A stretch of DNA of 43,006 nucleotides from Acidobacteriota bacterium (GCA_016184455.1 JACPCS010000057.1:1-43006); one strand, 5' to 3'; numbered from the stretch's first letter, positions 1-7,771 are shown. Made by a program: numbers and translations. Notes: a model not told the origin generated them from the sequence alone.

Positions 1-74
1 GGTCTCAGTTAGAATCGGCGCCACTGCTGCAGGTTGCGCGTCCGGACAGGAACGCCACGAGCGCTGGATACGCG

Positions 75-103
75 TCGGCTCGCGGTCGACTAACAAGTTG
101 GGC
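75..103 (+). repeat. Possible right end of an integron attC site at the window edge
   Basis: GTTGGGC at 97-103 matches the R' core seen at the clear attC sites downstream, and it is preceded by a GC-rich arm (CGCGTCGGCTCGCGG). I could not find a matching left arm inside the window, so the site may begin outside it or be degenerate. Confidence 0.35.
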
Positions 104-473
104 GGACACAAGAAGGACGAAATCGGATCTGATCGGTTCAGGGAGAGACGGCCGGGCACGTTGAGAGGTCAAGCCGCACAGCGGCGCCTGGCGACGGAAT
201 TCGGAATTGGTCGATGCACAGCGGGACGTGACCTCCGCGCTGGGGGCACGCGGGTGCGGCGGCGCGGTGGCGGCGCTCGTGGTCGTCACGGCCACCCCCT
301 CGGCGCCGTCGTCCCCGCCGGGCAACTCGCGCGTCGGCGCGGGCCGGCACGAACGACGTGCTTCAACACAGCCCAGACGCAACGCGTTCCGTCGAACGCG
401 CCGCCCTGGGGGTGATCAGCACACCGGCTGCCCGCGCGCACGTTCCGTCTGTGATGTGTGCTGCCGACCGACC
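104..473. other. Cassette interior with no convincing gene
   Basis: This 370-base stretch lies between a possible attC end and attC A. Several open frames cross it on both strands, but none has a recognisable domain, a good ribosome binding site or a stop overlapping the next attC, as the real cassette genes here do. A TTG-start frame at 207-479 with a short hydrophobic run (AVAALVVVTA) is the least bad candidate. I see nothing I can support as a gene. Confidence 0.5.
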
Positions 474-579
474 GGATAACATCGCGCTGGAGCCGACGCC
501 GCGGCGGGCCGCTCTCGCGTCCCGCCTACCGCTCGGTGTATCGTGACTCGCTCGGCGCGGCTCAGCGCCAACGTTATGC
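474..579 (+). repeat. Integron attC site A
   Basis: R'' core GGATAAC (474-480) and R' core GTTATGC (573-579) bound a 106-base palindromic segment. The L'' arm GCGCT[G]GAGCCG pairs perfectly with L' CGGCTCAGCGC once the bracketed G is left unpaired. That single extrahelical base is the diagnostic feature of folded attC recognised by integron integrases. Confidence 0.9.
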
Positions 580-595
580 GGTCTGAATCACGAGG

Positions 596-1378
596 ATGGG
601 CAGGGACGAGTTTCCCGAATCAGTGAAGCGACGGGTTGCGGACCGGGTGGGCCTGCACTGTTCGAACCCGGAATGCCAGCGAATAACGAGCGGCCCAGCG
701 GTTGATCCCGCTCGGTCCATCAGCGTCGGCGTCGCGGCGCACATCACGGCTGCGGCTCCCGGCGGTCCGAGATATCGGCCTGATCTGTCGCCGACGCTGC
801 GAGCTTCCGCCGAGAACGCCATTTGGCTCTGTCAGACGTGCTCGGTCTTGATCGATCGAGACGAGGTTCGTTTTTCTGAGTCAGTGTTACGCGAATGGCG
901 TACACGCGCCGAGGACTTCGCCGCCAAGGCCATCGGCGCAGGCGCTCGGTATAGGCGTATCGCGGCCGGAGAGATACGGCAAGAACTGTCCTTGGGAGCC
1001 CTGCTCGCGATCAAGGCATTGGAAGAGGAGTTCGGCTGCCACGTGGAGTCCAATGTTCATGTTCCAGCTGGCGACGGCTGGGTGTGGTTTGACGGTGCTG
1101 CAGTTCGCGGCGAGGACCTGGTGGCGATTGATATTCGTGAGAACCATGGAAGAGGCGTACCCTACTTTCAGATCGAACACATGATCGAGCTCTGTCGGAC
1201 CTTGAAATTCGATCGCTTTCAGGGCTGCGTTCTATTCTTGGTTGTTGTGTCGGATGGCCCCCTGGAGGCTGACGCTGCCGTCGAGCAGAGGGTCAAGGCA
1301 ATCGCGGGGACGTCTTCTGTCGAGGCGTACGTACGGATGTTCCGGCTGAATGACCTTCGTGCTAGGTTCGGGATGTAA
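596..1378 (+). CDS. HNH-like / nuclease-like protein, candidate defence cassette
   Basis: A 260-residue protein filling the cassette between attC A and attC B, starting 17 bases after the A site. The N-terminal ~110 residues carry a zinc-binding HNH-like pattern: CSNPEC, then GVAAHI with the candidate catalytic His, an Asn in ENAIWLC, and CQTC. This domain type is known at the N-terminus of anti-phage and other defence proteins. The C-terminal half has a strand-turn-strand pattern, FDGAAV followed by VAIDIRE, which resembles the D...(D/E)xK core of restriction-type nucleases with Arg in place of Lys. A defence role is inferred from domains and cassette location; I have no closer named match. 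The ATG is preceded only by a close CGAGG, so initiation may be weak. Confidence 0.7.
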   Translation: MGRDEFPESVKRRVADRVGLHCSNPECQRITSGPAVDPARSISVGVAAHITAAAPGGPRYRPDLSPTLRASAENAIWLCQTCSVLIDRDEVRFSESVLREWRTRAEDFAAKAIGAGARYRRIAAGEIRQELSLGALLAIKALEEEFGCHVESNVHVPAGDGWVWFDGAAVRGEDLVAIDIRENHGRGVPYFQIEHMIELCRTLKFDRFQGCVLFLVVVSDGPLEADAAVEQRVKAIAGTSSVEAYVRMFRLNDLRARFGM

Positions 1379-1381
1379 GCC

Positions 1382-1460
1382 GCATAACATCCGGCTGCAC
1401 CCGACGCCGCCGCGTCGCTCGCGCGCCGCTTACCGGCGCGGGTGAGCCGGACCGTTGGGC
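1382..1460 (+). repeat. Integron attC site B
   Basis: R'' GCATAAC (1382-1388) and R' GTTGGGC (1454-1460) enclose a 79-base stem. CCGGCT[G]CACCCG pairs exactly with CGGGTGAGCCGG except for the bracketed unpaired G. Confidence 0.9.
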
Positions 1461-1492
1461 CGCGGTCCATGTCTTTAAAGATGGAGGAGAGT

Positions 1493-2491
1493 ATGGTGAC
1501 GCGGTCGAAAGTGTTCATTGCTTCTTCCTCAGAGGGCCTCGACGTCACAACTGCGATTCGGCGGTCACTGCTAAGTGAGTTGGATCAGATAGCCGAAGTA
1601 GAGCCCTGGACCCGCGAGTTTGAGCTGAGCGCGACGTATATCGAATCGCTCGAGAAAATCGTCGCTCAGGCCGATTTCGCCGTCCTCGTGCTAACGCCTG
1701 ACGACGTCACAACTAGCCGAAAGAAGGAAAAGCTTTCGCCGCGCGATAACGTCATATTCGAGCTTGGTTTGTTCATGGGCGGCCTCGGGCGCGAACGCTG
1801 CTATCTTGTTCAAGAGGATCGGCCGGATCTGAAACTGCCATCGGATCTACTCGGCGTGAAGTCGGCGACATTTAAGCGCCCTGAGGATGGGGATCTAAAG
1901 GCGCCCCTTGACGCCAAGTGCGCTTTGATCGCTGAGCGCATCATCAAGCTTGGTGTCAGACACAAGCTCAGTCCGGATGCAGGCGCAGCGCAAGCAGCCA
2001 TGCGCGCCTTCTTTGACCGCCTGAAAGGAGCCTGGTGGCAGCGCATCACCATGGAGGGTACACACTGGCTGAGCTTCTTCCAGATCGAATTGGATGACCT
2101 CTACAACTCGGTTCAGCTCCGAGGGAGCTCCTACGATGCGGAAGGGTCTCCCATTGCGCACTGGAGCAGCGTTGTAGCCCGCGTTTCCAAGGAAGAGAGG
2201 AAGATCGTGTACCTCTGGCAAGGGTGGTATCCGGAGAGCTCCAATTTTAGCCCACAAGATCGATTCCATGGCTTCGGGGAAATGGAGTTTGAAGTGTCCC
2301 GGGAAGCCAGTGACCCGATCATCCGTGGCCAAGGACGATTCTGGGACGTGGACGAAACCCATCCTGCGAGAACCGTTGTAAAGGTGGTCCAGCTCCGCCG
2401 GGTCGCCGACAAGAGCGACATCTTGGCGATGACTAGCGGTAAGGATAAGGACCTCCGGTCCGTGGTCGTCAGGACGTTCCCCGACTGGTAG
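1493..2491 (+). CDS. TIR-domain effector with C-terminal candidate sensor barrel
   Basis: A 332-residue protein. Residues ~5-125 match the TIR-like domain of CAP12/Pycsar-type effectors: KVFIASSSEG start, a DFAVLVLTPDD strand, and RDNVIFELGLFMG with the Glu expected to act in NAD cleavage. Residues ~180-320 (from AFFDRLKGAWWQ) are rich in aromatic residues and alternating strands and end in RTVVKVVQLRRV. This looks like a small beta-barrel or lipocalin-like domain that could sense a ligand; that reading is inference. I chose ATG 1493 because GGAGGAG lies just upstream; earlier in-frame starts fall inside attC B. No cyclase or other partner gene is adjacent, so this would be a one-gene abortive-infection cassette. 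Known TIR effectors of this class deplete NAD+ after infection. Confidence 0.75.
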   Translation: MVTRSKVFIASSSEGLDVTTAIRRSLLSELDQIAEVEPWTREFELSATYIESLEKIVAQADFAVLVLTPDDVTTSRKKEKLSPRDNVIFELGLFMGGLGRERCYLVQEDRPDLKLPSDLLGVKSATFKRPEDGDLKAPLDAKCALIAERIIKLGVRHKLSPDAGAAQAAMRAFFDRLKGAWWQRITMEGTHWLSFFQIELDDLYNSVQLRGSSYDAEGSPIAHWSSVVARVSKEERKIVYLWQGWYPESSNFSPQDRFHGFGEMEFEVSREASDPIIRGQGRFWDVDETHPARTVVKVVQLRRVADKSDILAMTSGKDKDLRSVVVRTFPDW

Positions 2492-2564
2492 GGATCTGAC
2501 TTGAATTCCAACGTGCACGCCAAGCGCGCCGTGTGGTGGTCAGCGTCGTTCGGCCAGGTCCGCA

Positions 2565-2644
2565 GCCCAACCAGGCCATGCAGCGGACGCGCGGAGCAGC
2601 GGCCTCGTGCTTCGCTTGTGCGGGCTCCGCGCGCCGCTGATGGC
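2565..2644 (+). repeat. Integron attC site C, left part, interrupted by an insertion sequence
   Basis: R'' GCCCAAC (2565-2571) is followed by L'' GGCCAT[G]CAGCGG. The matching L' arm CCGCTGATGGC ends at about 2644, exactly where the IS1634-type element begins. The R' core is not intact beyond the element; only GGGC (4668-4671) remains as a possible trace. Confidence 0.8.
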
Positions 2645-2664
2645 TAGCCTGACCTTCGCAGTTC
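2641..2664 (+). repeat. Left terminal inverted repeat of the IS1634-type element
   Basis: The 24 bases beginning TGGCTAGCCTGACC are the exact reverse complement of 4643-4666. Confidence 0.85.
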
Positions 2665-2719
2665 GCGTACGTCAAGCGAGGTAAGTCCTTTAGATTCAAT
2701 CGGGGTTGTCAAAAGGTCT

Positions 2720-4507
2720 TCACCACAAAGACGCTTGGGCGGCCACAGCGGGCGCGGCACGGATGCGCGGTGGGGGCTGGGAGGGGAGCGTCAGCTGAAG
2801 CTGATGGAGGAGCAGCTGGAGGTCTCGGTCCGGCTGCGTGTAGCGCGGCAGGATCAACCAGCGGCCATCGCAGGTGGGAATCCAGACGTCGATCATCTGG
2901 ATCGAGGCGAAGAGGTCGAGCACCGCTGCGGGCGTCAGGCCGGGCGCGTACCGCCGCAGCCGGCTCCGCAGCGTCACCTGGAGGCAGTAGGCCAGAAACG
3001 CGATGAAGATGTGGGCATCGACACGGTGCTCCAGGTGGTGGTAGATAGGCCGGATCCCCAGCTCGCTCTTGAGGGAGCGGAACGCCGCTTCGATCCGCGT
3101 CAGTTGCACGTAGCGCGTCCACAACACGGCGGGATCGTCCGCCGTCAGGTTGGACCGGAGCAAGTAATGGCCATCACGCAGTTCCGCCGCGCGCAACTTG
3201 GCCGTGTCGACCTGAACGTGGAACGTCTCGCGCGTGACTGCCTGGCCCGGGTCGGGCACGCGGATCTTCACGAACCCGAAGGCGCGCCCCGCCTCTTTCT
3301 TGGCCGCCCCCAGGCGCAAGAGCACGTGGTCCCGCGAGGGGAGACTCCGCCGCATCGCGCGGAGCTTCCGCAGCAGCCGCGCCAGTCGCTTGCGCCGGAT
3401 CGCCACCTCTTTCTGTTGCCGCCCGGTGCTGCGCGCCAGCACGTAGACTTCCCCATCCTTGGCGTAGAGCTTGACGGCCACCGAGTCGCGCACCGTCTGC
3501 CACGGCAGATCCAGCCACTGCTTCGCGTGCTGCTGGATCTTCCCCTTGGGCGTGCCGACCAGATAGCACGTCTGCTGGTCCGGGTCGCGCATCTCGGCCA
3601 GGATCGCTTCCGACGGAATCCCGCGGTCCATCACCCACACCCGCCGCGCCTGGCCGTAGGTTTGCTCGATGTGCGTCAGAAACGGGCGCAGCGTGGTGCG
3701 GTCCGACGTGTTGCCGTTCAGCACCTCATAGGCGAGCGGGAACCCGTCCGTGGTGATCACCAACGCGATGACCACCTGCAGGCAGTCGGGCCGGTGATCG
3801 CGACTGTACCCCCGCCGGGCCTTCGGGTTCTGCGGCATCTCGCCTTCGAAGTACGTGCTCGTCAGGTCATAGAGCAAGACGTCAAAGTCGGCCTGAAACA
3901 GGTCGGCCCACTGCTGCTTCAACCAGACAAACAACGCCGGCTTGTGCGCGAGCACCCGGTCCAGACAGCGATACAGCCGGTCCTTCTCGGCCACCACGAA
4001 GTCCGTGCCCAGTAACTCGTCCATCGCGCTGGACACAAACCATTCCCGATGGAGCCGGAACTCGCTGCCCGGCGCCACCAGCCGGTTGATCACCAGCAGC
4101 CGCAACACTTTCTCCCACTCGATCGCCTCGCGGCCGGCGGGTAACCGCTCGCACCAGAACTCCTCCAGCCCGAGTTGCCGCCACACCTCGCACCCCAGCC
4201 AGCAATTGCCGAACACCCGCGGTCGCCGCAGTTCCAGCCCGCTCACCCGGACCTGGACACTGTCGACGGCATCCGCCGGCACCGGCCGGTCGTCCGGAAA
4301 CAAGCTCAGCGTCGTGAAGCGTTGCGTGTCCTCGTCGAACACCGACAGACTCTTGCGCCACGAGGCCTGCTGCTGATCGTTGATCTCACCCAGGTACAAC
4401 ACCGTTCGCTGGGCCGTCTTGCCCGTCGACACCCGCCGGTTCTCAACGATGCTGAAGTAGCGGTGGTCCTTGCCGTCCTTCTTCCGGTTCGTGCTGCGCA
4501 GAAACAT
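2720..4507 (-). CDS. IS1634 family transposase (DDE type)
   Basis: About 595 residues from ATG 4507 (MFLRSTNRKKDGKDHRYF), a typical start for the family; an upstream in-frame ATG at 4600 would add 31 residues without family resemblance. Acidic residues fit a DDE core: D in YDLTSTYFEGEM, D in VWVMDRGIPSE, and E in RIEAAFRSLKSELGIRP. YSRDHRPDCLQVVIALV and the PIYHHLEHRVDAHIFIAFLA segment are also typical of IS1634/IS4-like transposases. The frame is open throughout, so the protein may be active. It catalyses cut-and-paste movement of the element it lies in. Confidence 0.9.
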   Translation of the reverse strand: MFLRSTNRKKDGKDHRYFSIVENRRVSTGKTAQRTVLYLGEINDQQQASWRKSLSVFDEDTQRFTTLSLFPDDRPVPADAVDSVQVRVSGLELRRPRVFGNCWLGCEVWRQLGLEEFWCERLPAGREAIEWEKVLRLLVINRLVAPGSEFRLHREWFVSSAMDELLGTDFVVAEKDRLYRCLDRVLAHKPALFVWLKQQWADLFQADFDVLLYDLTSTYFEGEMPQNPKARRGYSRDHRPDCLQVVIALVITTDGFPLAYEVLNGNTSDRTTLRPFLTHIEQTYGQARRVWVMDRGIPSEAILAEMRDPDQQTCYLVGTPKGKIQQHAKQWLDLPWQTVRDSVAVKLYAKDGEVYVLARSTGRQQKEVAIRRKRLARLLRKLRAMRRSLPSRDHVLLRLGAAKKEAGRAFGFVKIRVPDPGQAVTRETFHVQVDTAKLRAAELRDGHYLLRSNLTADDPAVLWTRYVQLTRIEAAFRSLKSELGIRPIYHHLEHRVDAHIFIAFLAYCLQVTLRSRLRRYAPGLTPAAVLDLFASIQMIDVWIPTCDGRWLILPRYTQPDRDLQLLLHQLQLTLPSQPPPRIRAAPAVAAQASLW

Positions 4508-4642
4508 CCGGCCCCACGATGCCAGAAGCACCCATCGCGTGAAAAGGGGGTAGGTCTTCACCGCGCGCCCTTCCGCACCACCGGCGTTGACAGGACTCAA
4601 CTTACCGCCGTCGAAGGGCTCAAAAAGGCGAGGAGCGACTGG

Positions 4643-4666
4643 GAACTGCGAAGGTCAGGCTAGCCA
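4643..4666 (-). repeat. Right terminal inverted repeat of the IS1634-type element
   Basis: Exact reverse complement of 2641-2664; pairing stops one base inward and one base outward. Confidence 0.85.
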
Positions 4667-4774
4667 CGGGCATCTCAGCCGAAGCTGACGCCCTTAACGG
4701 CCTCGAGGGTTCTCCACGTGGTCACCGTACCGCCGGAACGACCGAGGAACGAAGACATCATGTACGCACGCCGC
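4667..4774. other. Cassette remnant between two insertion sequences
   Basis: About 108 bases between the IS1634-type right end and the IS110 transposase stop. It may contain the end of attC C (GGGC at 4668-4671), an R''-like CCTTAAC (4692-4698) and the 3' non-coding end of the IS110 element. No gene is visible and the IS110 boundary cannot be fixed by eye. Confidence 0.4.
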
Positions 4775-5886
4775 TTACTGCGACGCCGGCGACACCTCCT
4801 GCGCAATCGCCCAGATGAAACCCGTGAGCTCGCGCGCGATCGCCGTGGCGACTTTCGGTTTCGCCTTCCCGCGCGCGACCAGCCGCCGGAAGCGTGTCAT
4901 TAACCGCAGTTGCGCCTTCCACGCGATGTCGCACACCACCTTGGGCAGGCTTCTTGCCGATACGCATGCTGGCGGCCGATCCGAGGAATCCCTTGATACG
5001 CCCACGCCGCTTCGGCGAGCAGGCGACGCGCGTGAGGGTTGCCGGCCTTCGTGATCGCGCCGCGCCGCACACTCGGCCCGCTGGAGTATTCCGACGGCAC
5101 GAGGCCCAGGTACGCCATCAGTTCGCGCGGATGGCCGAAGCGGGTCAGGTCCCCGAGTTCGGCCACCAACGCCACCGCGGTGATGAACGACACGCCGCGT
5201 AAGGCTTGGAGTGCGGCGACCACCGGCGCCCAGCGCCACGTCGGGGCGAGCTGGCGCAGTTGCTCCGTCACGCGCTCGATTCGCCGCTCGGTTTCGTCGA
5301 TCGTGTCGCGGTATTCCTGCAGCGTGATGTGTTGAGGGGCGGTCGGAACACTGAGATCCGTCAACCAGCGACGGTACGGCAGCGTCCAGCCCTCACGCCC
5401 CGGATAGCGGCGCCCCTGGCGCAGGAGAAACGCCTTCAATCGGTACTTCGCCTGCGTGCCCACCACGACGGCGTCTTCGCGGGCGCGCACGAGATCGCGC
5501 ATCGCTTCATCCGCGTCGTTCGGCACATAGATCGCGCGGAGTTCGCCGGCGCGATGCCGCCGCGCCAGCGTCAGGCTGTCCCGCCGATCGGTTTTCACCC
5601 GATCGCCGCTCCGTTTCGGCACCATCGACGGACTCACCACCACGCAGTGTTCCCCTCGTTTGGTGAGGTGCCGATAGATCCCGAAGCCACACGGGCCGGC
5701 CTCATAGACGAAGTGGAGCTGCCGGTCGGGCGCACGCAACGCCCGGACCACTTTGTCGAGCGGCTCGAGATCACTGGCAATCACGCCGTAGTGACGGACT
5801 TCGCCGCCGCGGTGCCCCTCGGCAATCGAGACGTCGATCGTTTCTTTGTGGACATCCAGCCCTACGAACATGCTACGGTTCCCCAT
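4775..5886 (-). pseudogene. IS110 family transposase, frameshifted near its C-terminus
   Basis: The N-terminal part has the DEDD RuvC-like pattern: GLDVHKETID, YEAGPCGFGIY, and KTDRRDSLTLA. The C-terminal Tnp_20-type part has LQALRGVSFITAVALVAELG and PSEYSSG, whose Ser is the expected nucleophile. The first frame runs from ATG 5886 to a stop at 4900. Near 4945-4955 the homology moves to another frame (LPKVVCDIAWKAQ, then KVATAIARELTGFIWAIAQEV), which ends at 4775. A single missing base before CTGCCC or TGCCC would restore a protein of about 370 residues. The start is well supported by GAGGAGG six bases upstream. The frameshift may be real or an assembly error. Confidence 0.85.
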
Positions 5887-5963
5887 GACCTACCTCCTCG
5901 TGTGTGGCCCGGTGCGAAGCGTTAGACACTCCGCATAATCCACGACGTGACGAGGGGTAGGTC
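5887..5963 (-). promoter_or_regulatory. Hairpin sequestering the IS110 transposase ribosome binding site
   Basis: On the minus strand, GACCTACCCCTCGT (from 5963) can pair with ACGAGGAGGTAGGTC, which ends directly before the ATG at 5886. The loop is about 30 bases. The Shine-Dalgarno GAGGAGG lies inside the stem, so it could limit transposase translation. The same 5' non-coding segment is also where IS110-group elements can encode their bridge RNA. The structure is seen; the role is inferred. Confidence 0.5.
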
Positions 5964-6000
5964 AACTCGTTTTCCTGCGCGGTCTCAGCCACACTGGACG

Positions 6001-6062
6001 ATTGACCCGCCGCCGAGCAGGCCCCCCTCAATTTGCGGGGCCCGCGAAGGCGGCCGTTGACT
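6001..6062 (+). repeat. Possible degenerate attC site
   Basis: ATTGACC is followed by CCGCCGCCG, a GGCCCC/GGGGCC stem, AAGGCGGCC and a GTTGACT core at 6056-6062. The arms pair in part. Its position, just before the DUF4160 cassette and beyond the IS110 element, is where the array predicts a site, but a plain hairpin cannot be excluded. Confidence 0.4.
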
Positions 6063-6192
6063 GAGCGCCGTCGCAGAAGCTGTGACAGCCATTCTGTCTA
6101 GCCAGACGCGGACGAATTCGGAAATGGAGTGGGCACCGGGTCCTTGTGCGCTAGTGGACGCCTCGACTCCCGCGAATCTGTACACTTCAAGG

Positions 6193-6435
6193 GTGCCAAC
6201 GGTTCACCGTGAGGGTCCGTACCGCTTCTTCTTCTATTCGGCGGATCGGAACGAGCCGCCGCACGTGCATGTTGAACGCGATGCGAATCGTGCGAAGTTC
6301 TGGCTCGACCCGGTACGGTTGGCTCGCAGCGGCGGCTTTGGTTCGGCAGAACTACGACAGGTCGAACACCTCGTCACGGCGCGGGCAGAATTTCTCCTAG
6401 AGGCGTGGAATGAATACTTCGTCAACCCCGACTGA
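6193..6435 (+). CDS. DUF4160 protein
   Basis: 80 residues from GTG 6193: VPTVHREGPYRFFFYSADR, then EPPHVHVERD, a conserved DUF4160 signature (the PPHVHV stretch), and a C-terminal EAWNEYF. The length is typical of the family. Its 3' end overlaps the next gene by 26 bases. DUF4160 and DUF2442 genes are widely found as adjacent pairs and are suspected to form a toxin-antitoxin-like module; the activity is not established here. The ATG further upstream at 6082 would add sequence unlike the family. Confidence 0.8.
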   Translation: MPTVHREGPYRFFFYSADRNEPPHVHVERDANRAKFWLDPVRLARSGGFGSAELRQVEHLVTARAEFLLEAWNEYFVNPD

Positions 6436-6718
6436 CATTGCCGAGGCACGGGCGCAACGGGTATCCGTGACCGACGATAGCCTCGTCGTCGATCTTCTCG
6501 ACGGCCGGATCATCAGTGTGCCCCTCGCCTGGTACCCACGACTGGCGCACGGGACACCTGCCGAGCGCTCGCACTGGCGTTTCATCGGAGACGGCGAGGG
6601 TATTCACTGGCCGGATTTGGATGAGGACATCAGTGTCGAGGGCCTTCTCGCCGGCCGTCGCTCGGGCGAGACGCAGGAATCGTTGCGCCGATGGTTGGAA
6701 CGACGAATCGCTGGCTAA
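6410..6718 (+). CDS. DUF2442 protein, partner of the DUF4160 gene
   Basis: 102 residues with the DUF2442 pattern: DDSLVVDLLDGRIISVPLAWYPRL, ATP-like GTPAERSHW, and GIHWPDLDEDISVEGLLAG. It overlaps the DUF4160 gene by 26 bases. Its TAA stop forms part of the R'' core of attC D, which fixes the end of the cassette. It is likely the regulatory or antitoxin-like half of the pair; this is inferred from gene pairing. Confidence 0.85.
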   Translation: MNTSSTPTDIAEARAQRVSVTDDSLVVDLLDGRIISVPLAWYPRLAHGTPAERSHWRFIGDGEGIHWPDLDEDISVEGLLAGRRSGETQESLRRWLERRIAG

Positions 6719-6795
6719 CATCGCGCTGGAGCCGTCGCGCCCGCTGTCCGTGGTAACGTGTCGCCGCGGCGCGCGGCTCAGCGCGAACGTTGCCG
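6713..6795 (+). repeat. Integron attC site D
   Basis: R'' GGCTAAC (6713-6719) and an atypical R' GTTGCCG (6789-6795). GCGCT[G]GAGCCG pairs perfectly with CGGCTCAGCGC, leaving the bracketed G unpaired. Confidence 0.88.
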
Positions 6796-6845
6796 GACCC
6801 GGATCAATAGAGGCGCTGGAGCCAATTACGCGCAGGAGGGGCGCA

Positions 6846-7376
6846 ATGCCTGACGCATCAATGATCTCGGATTGGATCCAGGCGATCGGCGTCACGGCGG
6901 CGTTGGTGTTCACGGCGATGGAGTTCCGCGCCAGGAAGAAGGAGCAGCATTTTCGAAACTATTTGGACGGCATAGCTGGTTTTATAGACGACACGAGAAT
7001 GCTTGTAGAGATCAAGGATTTGCACGGCCTGTACGACTACTCGACTGCAGACATCACGGCCTCTTATCCGGAGCTTTCCGATGTGCAGCGCACTCGCGTG
7101 CACTATTGCGATCTCATAATTGCTCGTTGCGAGACGGTTTGGCTGGCGGCCGACGAGGGTTGGGTGCCGAAGGCTGAGTGGCAATACTGGAAGACGTGGA
7201 TGCGGCAGCTTGGTGGTTCTAGTGAATTCAGATGGACTGTGGAGTGGGTAGCTGACGACTATTCTGAAGAGTTCATTTCGCTGGTACGAGAAGAAGTCAA
7301 GATTGCCGTGCAACAGTTTCGATCGCCGGCTAACCAGCCGCTGCAGCCGACGATCGGCGCGGGCGCGCCGATCTGA
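6846..7376 (+). CDS. Cassette protein with one N-terminal membrane segment, unknown function
   Basis: 176 residues from ATG 6846, chosen because AGGAGGGG lies 6-13 bases upstream. A hydrophobic segment (WIQAIGVTAALVFTAMEF) near the N-terminus is followed by RARKKEQ, suggesting a membrane anchor with a cytoplasmic body. The body is rich in Trp, Tyr and acidic residues, as in HYCDLIIARCETVW and EFRWTVEWVADDY. I do not recognise a named family. The last ~15 residues (ANQPLQPTIGAGAPI) are translated from attC E itself, so the native protein may effectively end at QFRSP. Confidence 0.75.
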   Translation: MPDASMISDWIQAIGVTAALVFTAMEFRARKKEQHFRNYLDGIAGFIDDTRMLVEIKDLHGLYDYSTADITASYPELSDVQRTRVHYCDLIIARCETVWLAADEGWVPKAEWQYWKTWMRQLGGSSEFRWTVEWVADDYSEEFISLVREEVKIAVQQFRSPANQPLQPTIGAGAPI

Positions 7377-7415
7377 CCTCCGCGCCGTTCGCGGCTGAGC
7401 GGCATGGCGTTGGGC
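7328..7415 (+). repeat. Integron attC site E
   Basis: R'' GGCTAAC (7328-7334) and R' GTTGGGC (7409-7415). CCGCT[G]CAGCCG pairs exactly with CGGCTGAGCGG apart from the unpaired G. The upstream gene reads into the site. Confidence 0.9.
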
Positions 7416-7426
7416 AGCTTGAATAT

Positions 7427-7771
7427 CTACAAGCCGAGTACGAGCCGGAGGCCGCTCTCGATATCTTTCAGAGGCTGACCCCGGAGCCGGCCTGCACGTT
7501 CAAGCAGGAAGTCGCGGTCGACGGTAATGAGTTGGGAGACGTTGGCGACGGAGTCCTTCGGAAGCCCAGAAGCCTTGGCCGGAATGAGCACATTGCCAGG
7601 GGCCTCCAGTAAGCGCAGGTTGGTCATGAGCACGACGGCAATGACGGTGCGGAGTCGGCTGCGATTGAATGCATCGCTTTGCACGATGACTAGTGGTCGT
7701 CGGTAGCCGGGCTCCGAGCCATCGGGCTCGCCAAGGTCGGCCCACCACACCTCGCCGCGTTCGACTACCAC
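7427..7771 (-). CDS. mazF: MazF/PemK-type endoribonuclease toxin
   Basis: 114 residues with the MazF fold signature: RGEVWWADLGEPDGSEPGYRR, then PLVIVQSDAFN and a C-terminal GLPKDSVANVSQLITVDRDFL. Family members cleave mRNA at short motifs when freed from their antitoxin. The gene overlaps the upstream antitoxin gene by 7 bases, so the two are translationally coupled. The pair is transcribed against the direction of the other cassettes and so needs its own promoter, which fits the palindromic operator upstream. Confidence 0.9.
   Translation of the reverse strand: MVVERGEVWWADLGEPDGSEPGYRRPLVIVQSDAFNRSRLRTVIAVVLMTNLRLLEAPGNVLIPAKASGLPKDSVANVSQLITVDRDFLLERAGRLRGQPLKDIESGLRLVLGL

Larger units (their letters stand above)
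2641..4666 (-). mobile_element. IS1634-type insertion sequence, 2026 bp
   Basis: The element is bounded by perfect 24-base terminal inverted repeats and carries one transposase on the minus strand. It sits at the L'/R' boundary of attC C. I see no obvious target duplication: the left flank ends GCTGA and the right flank starts CGGGC. The outermost few repeat bases may belong to the attC rather than to the element. Confidence 0.85.

Noticed and set aside
5-382. A 125-codon minus-strand frame at the left edge
   Set aside because: Its residues show no domain, it crosses a possible attC end, and GC-rich DNA yields such frames by chance.
2735-4015. Long + strand frame opposite the IS1634 transposase
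   Set aside because: It is the complement of a clear transposase gene, with Arg/His/Gln-rich chance translation.
6710-7370. A long reading frame starting at 6516 as the start of the one-TM cassette protein
   Set aside because: It begins inside the DUF2442 gene in another frame and crosses attC D. ATG 6846 has a strong ribosome binding site.
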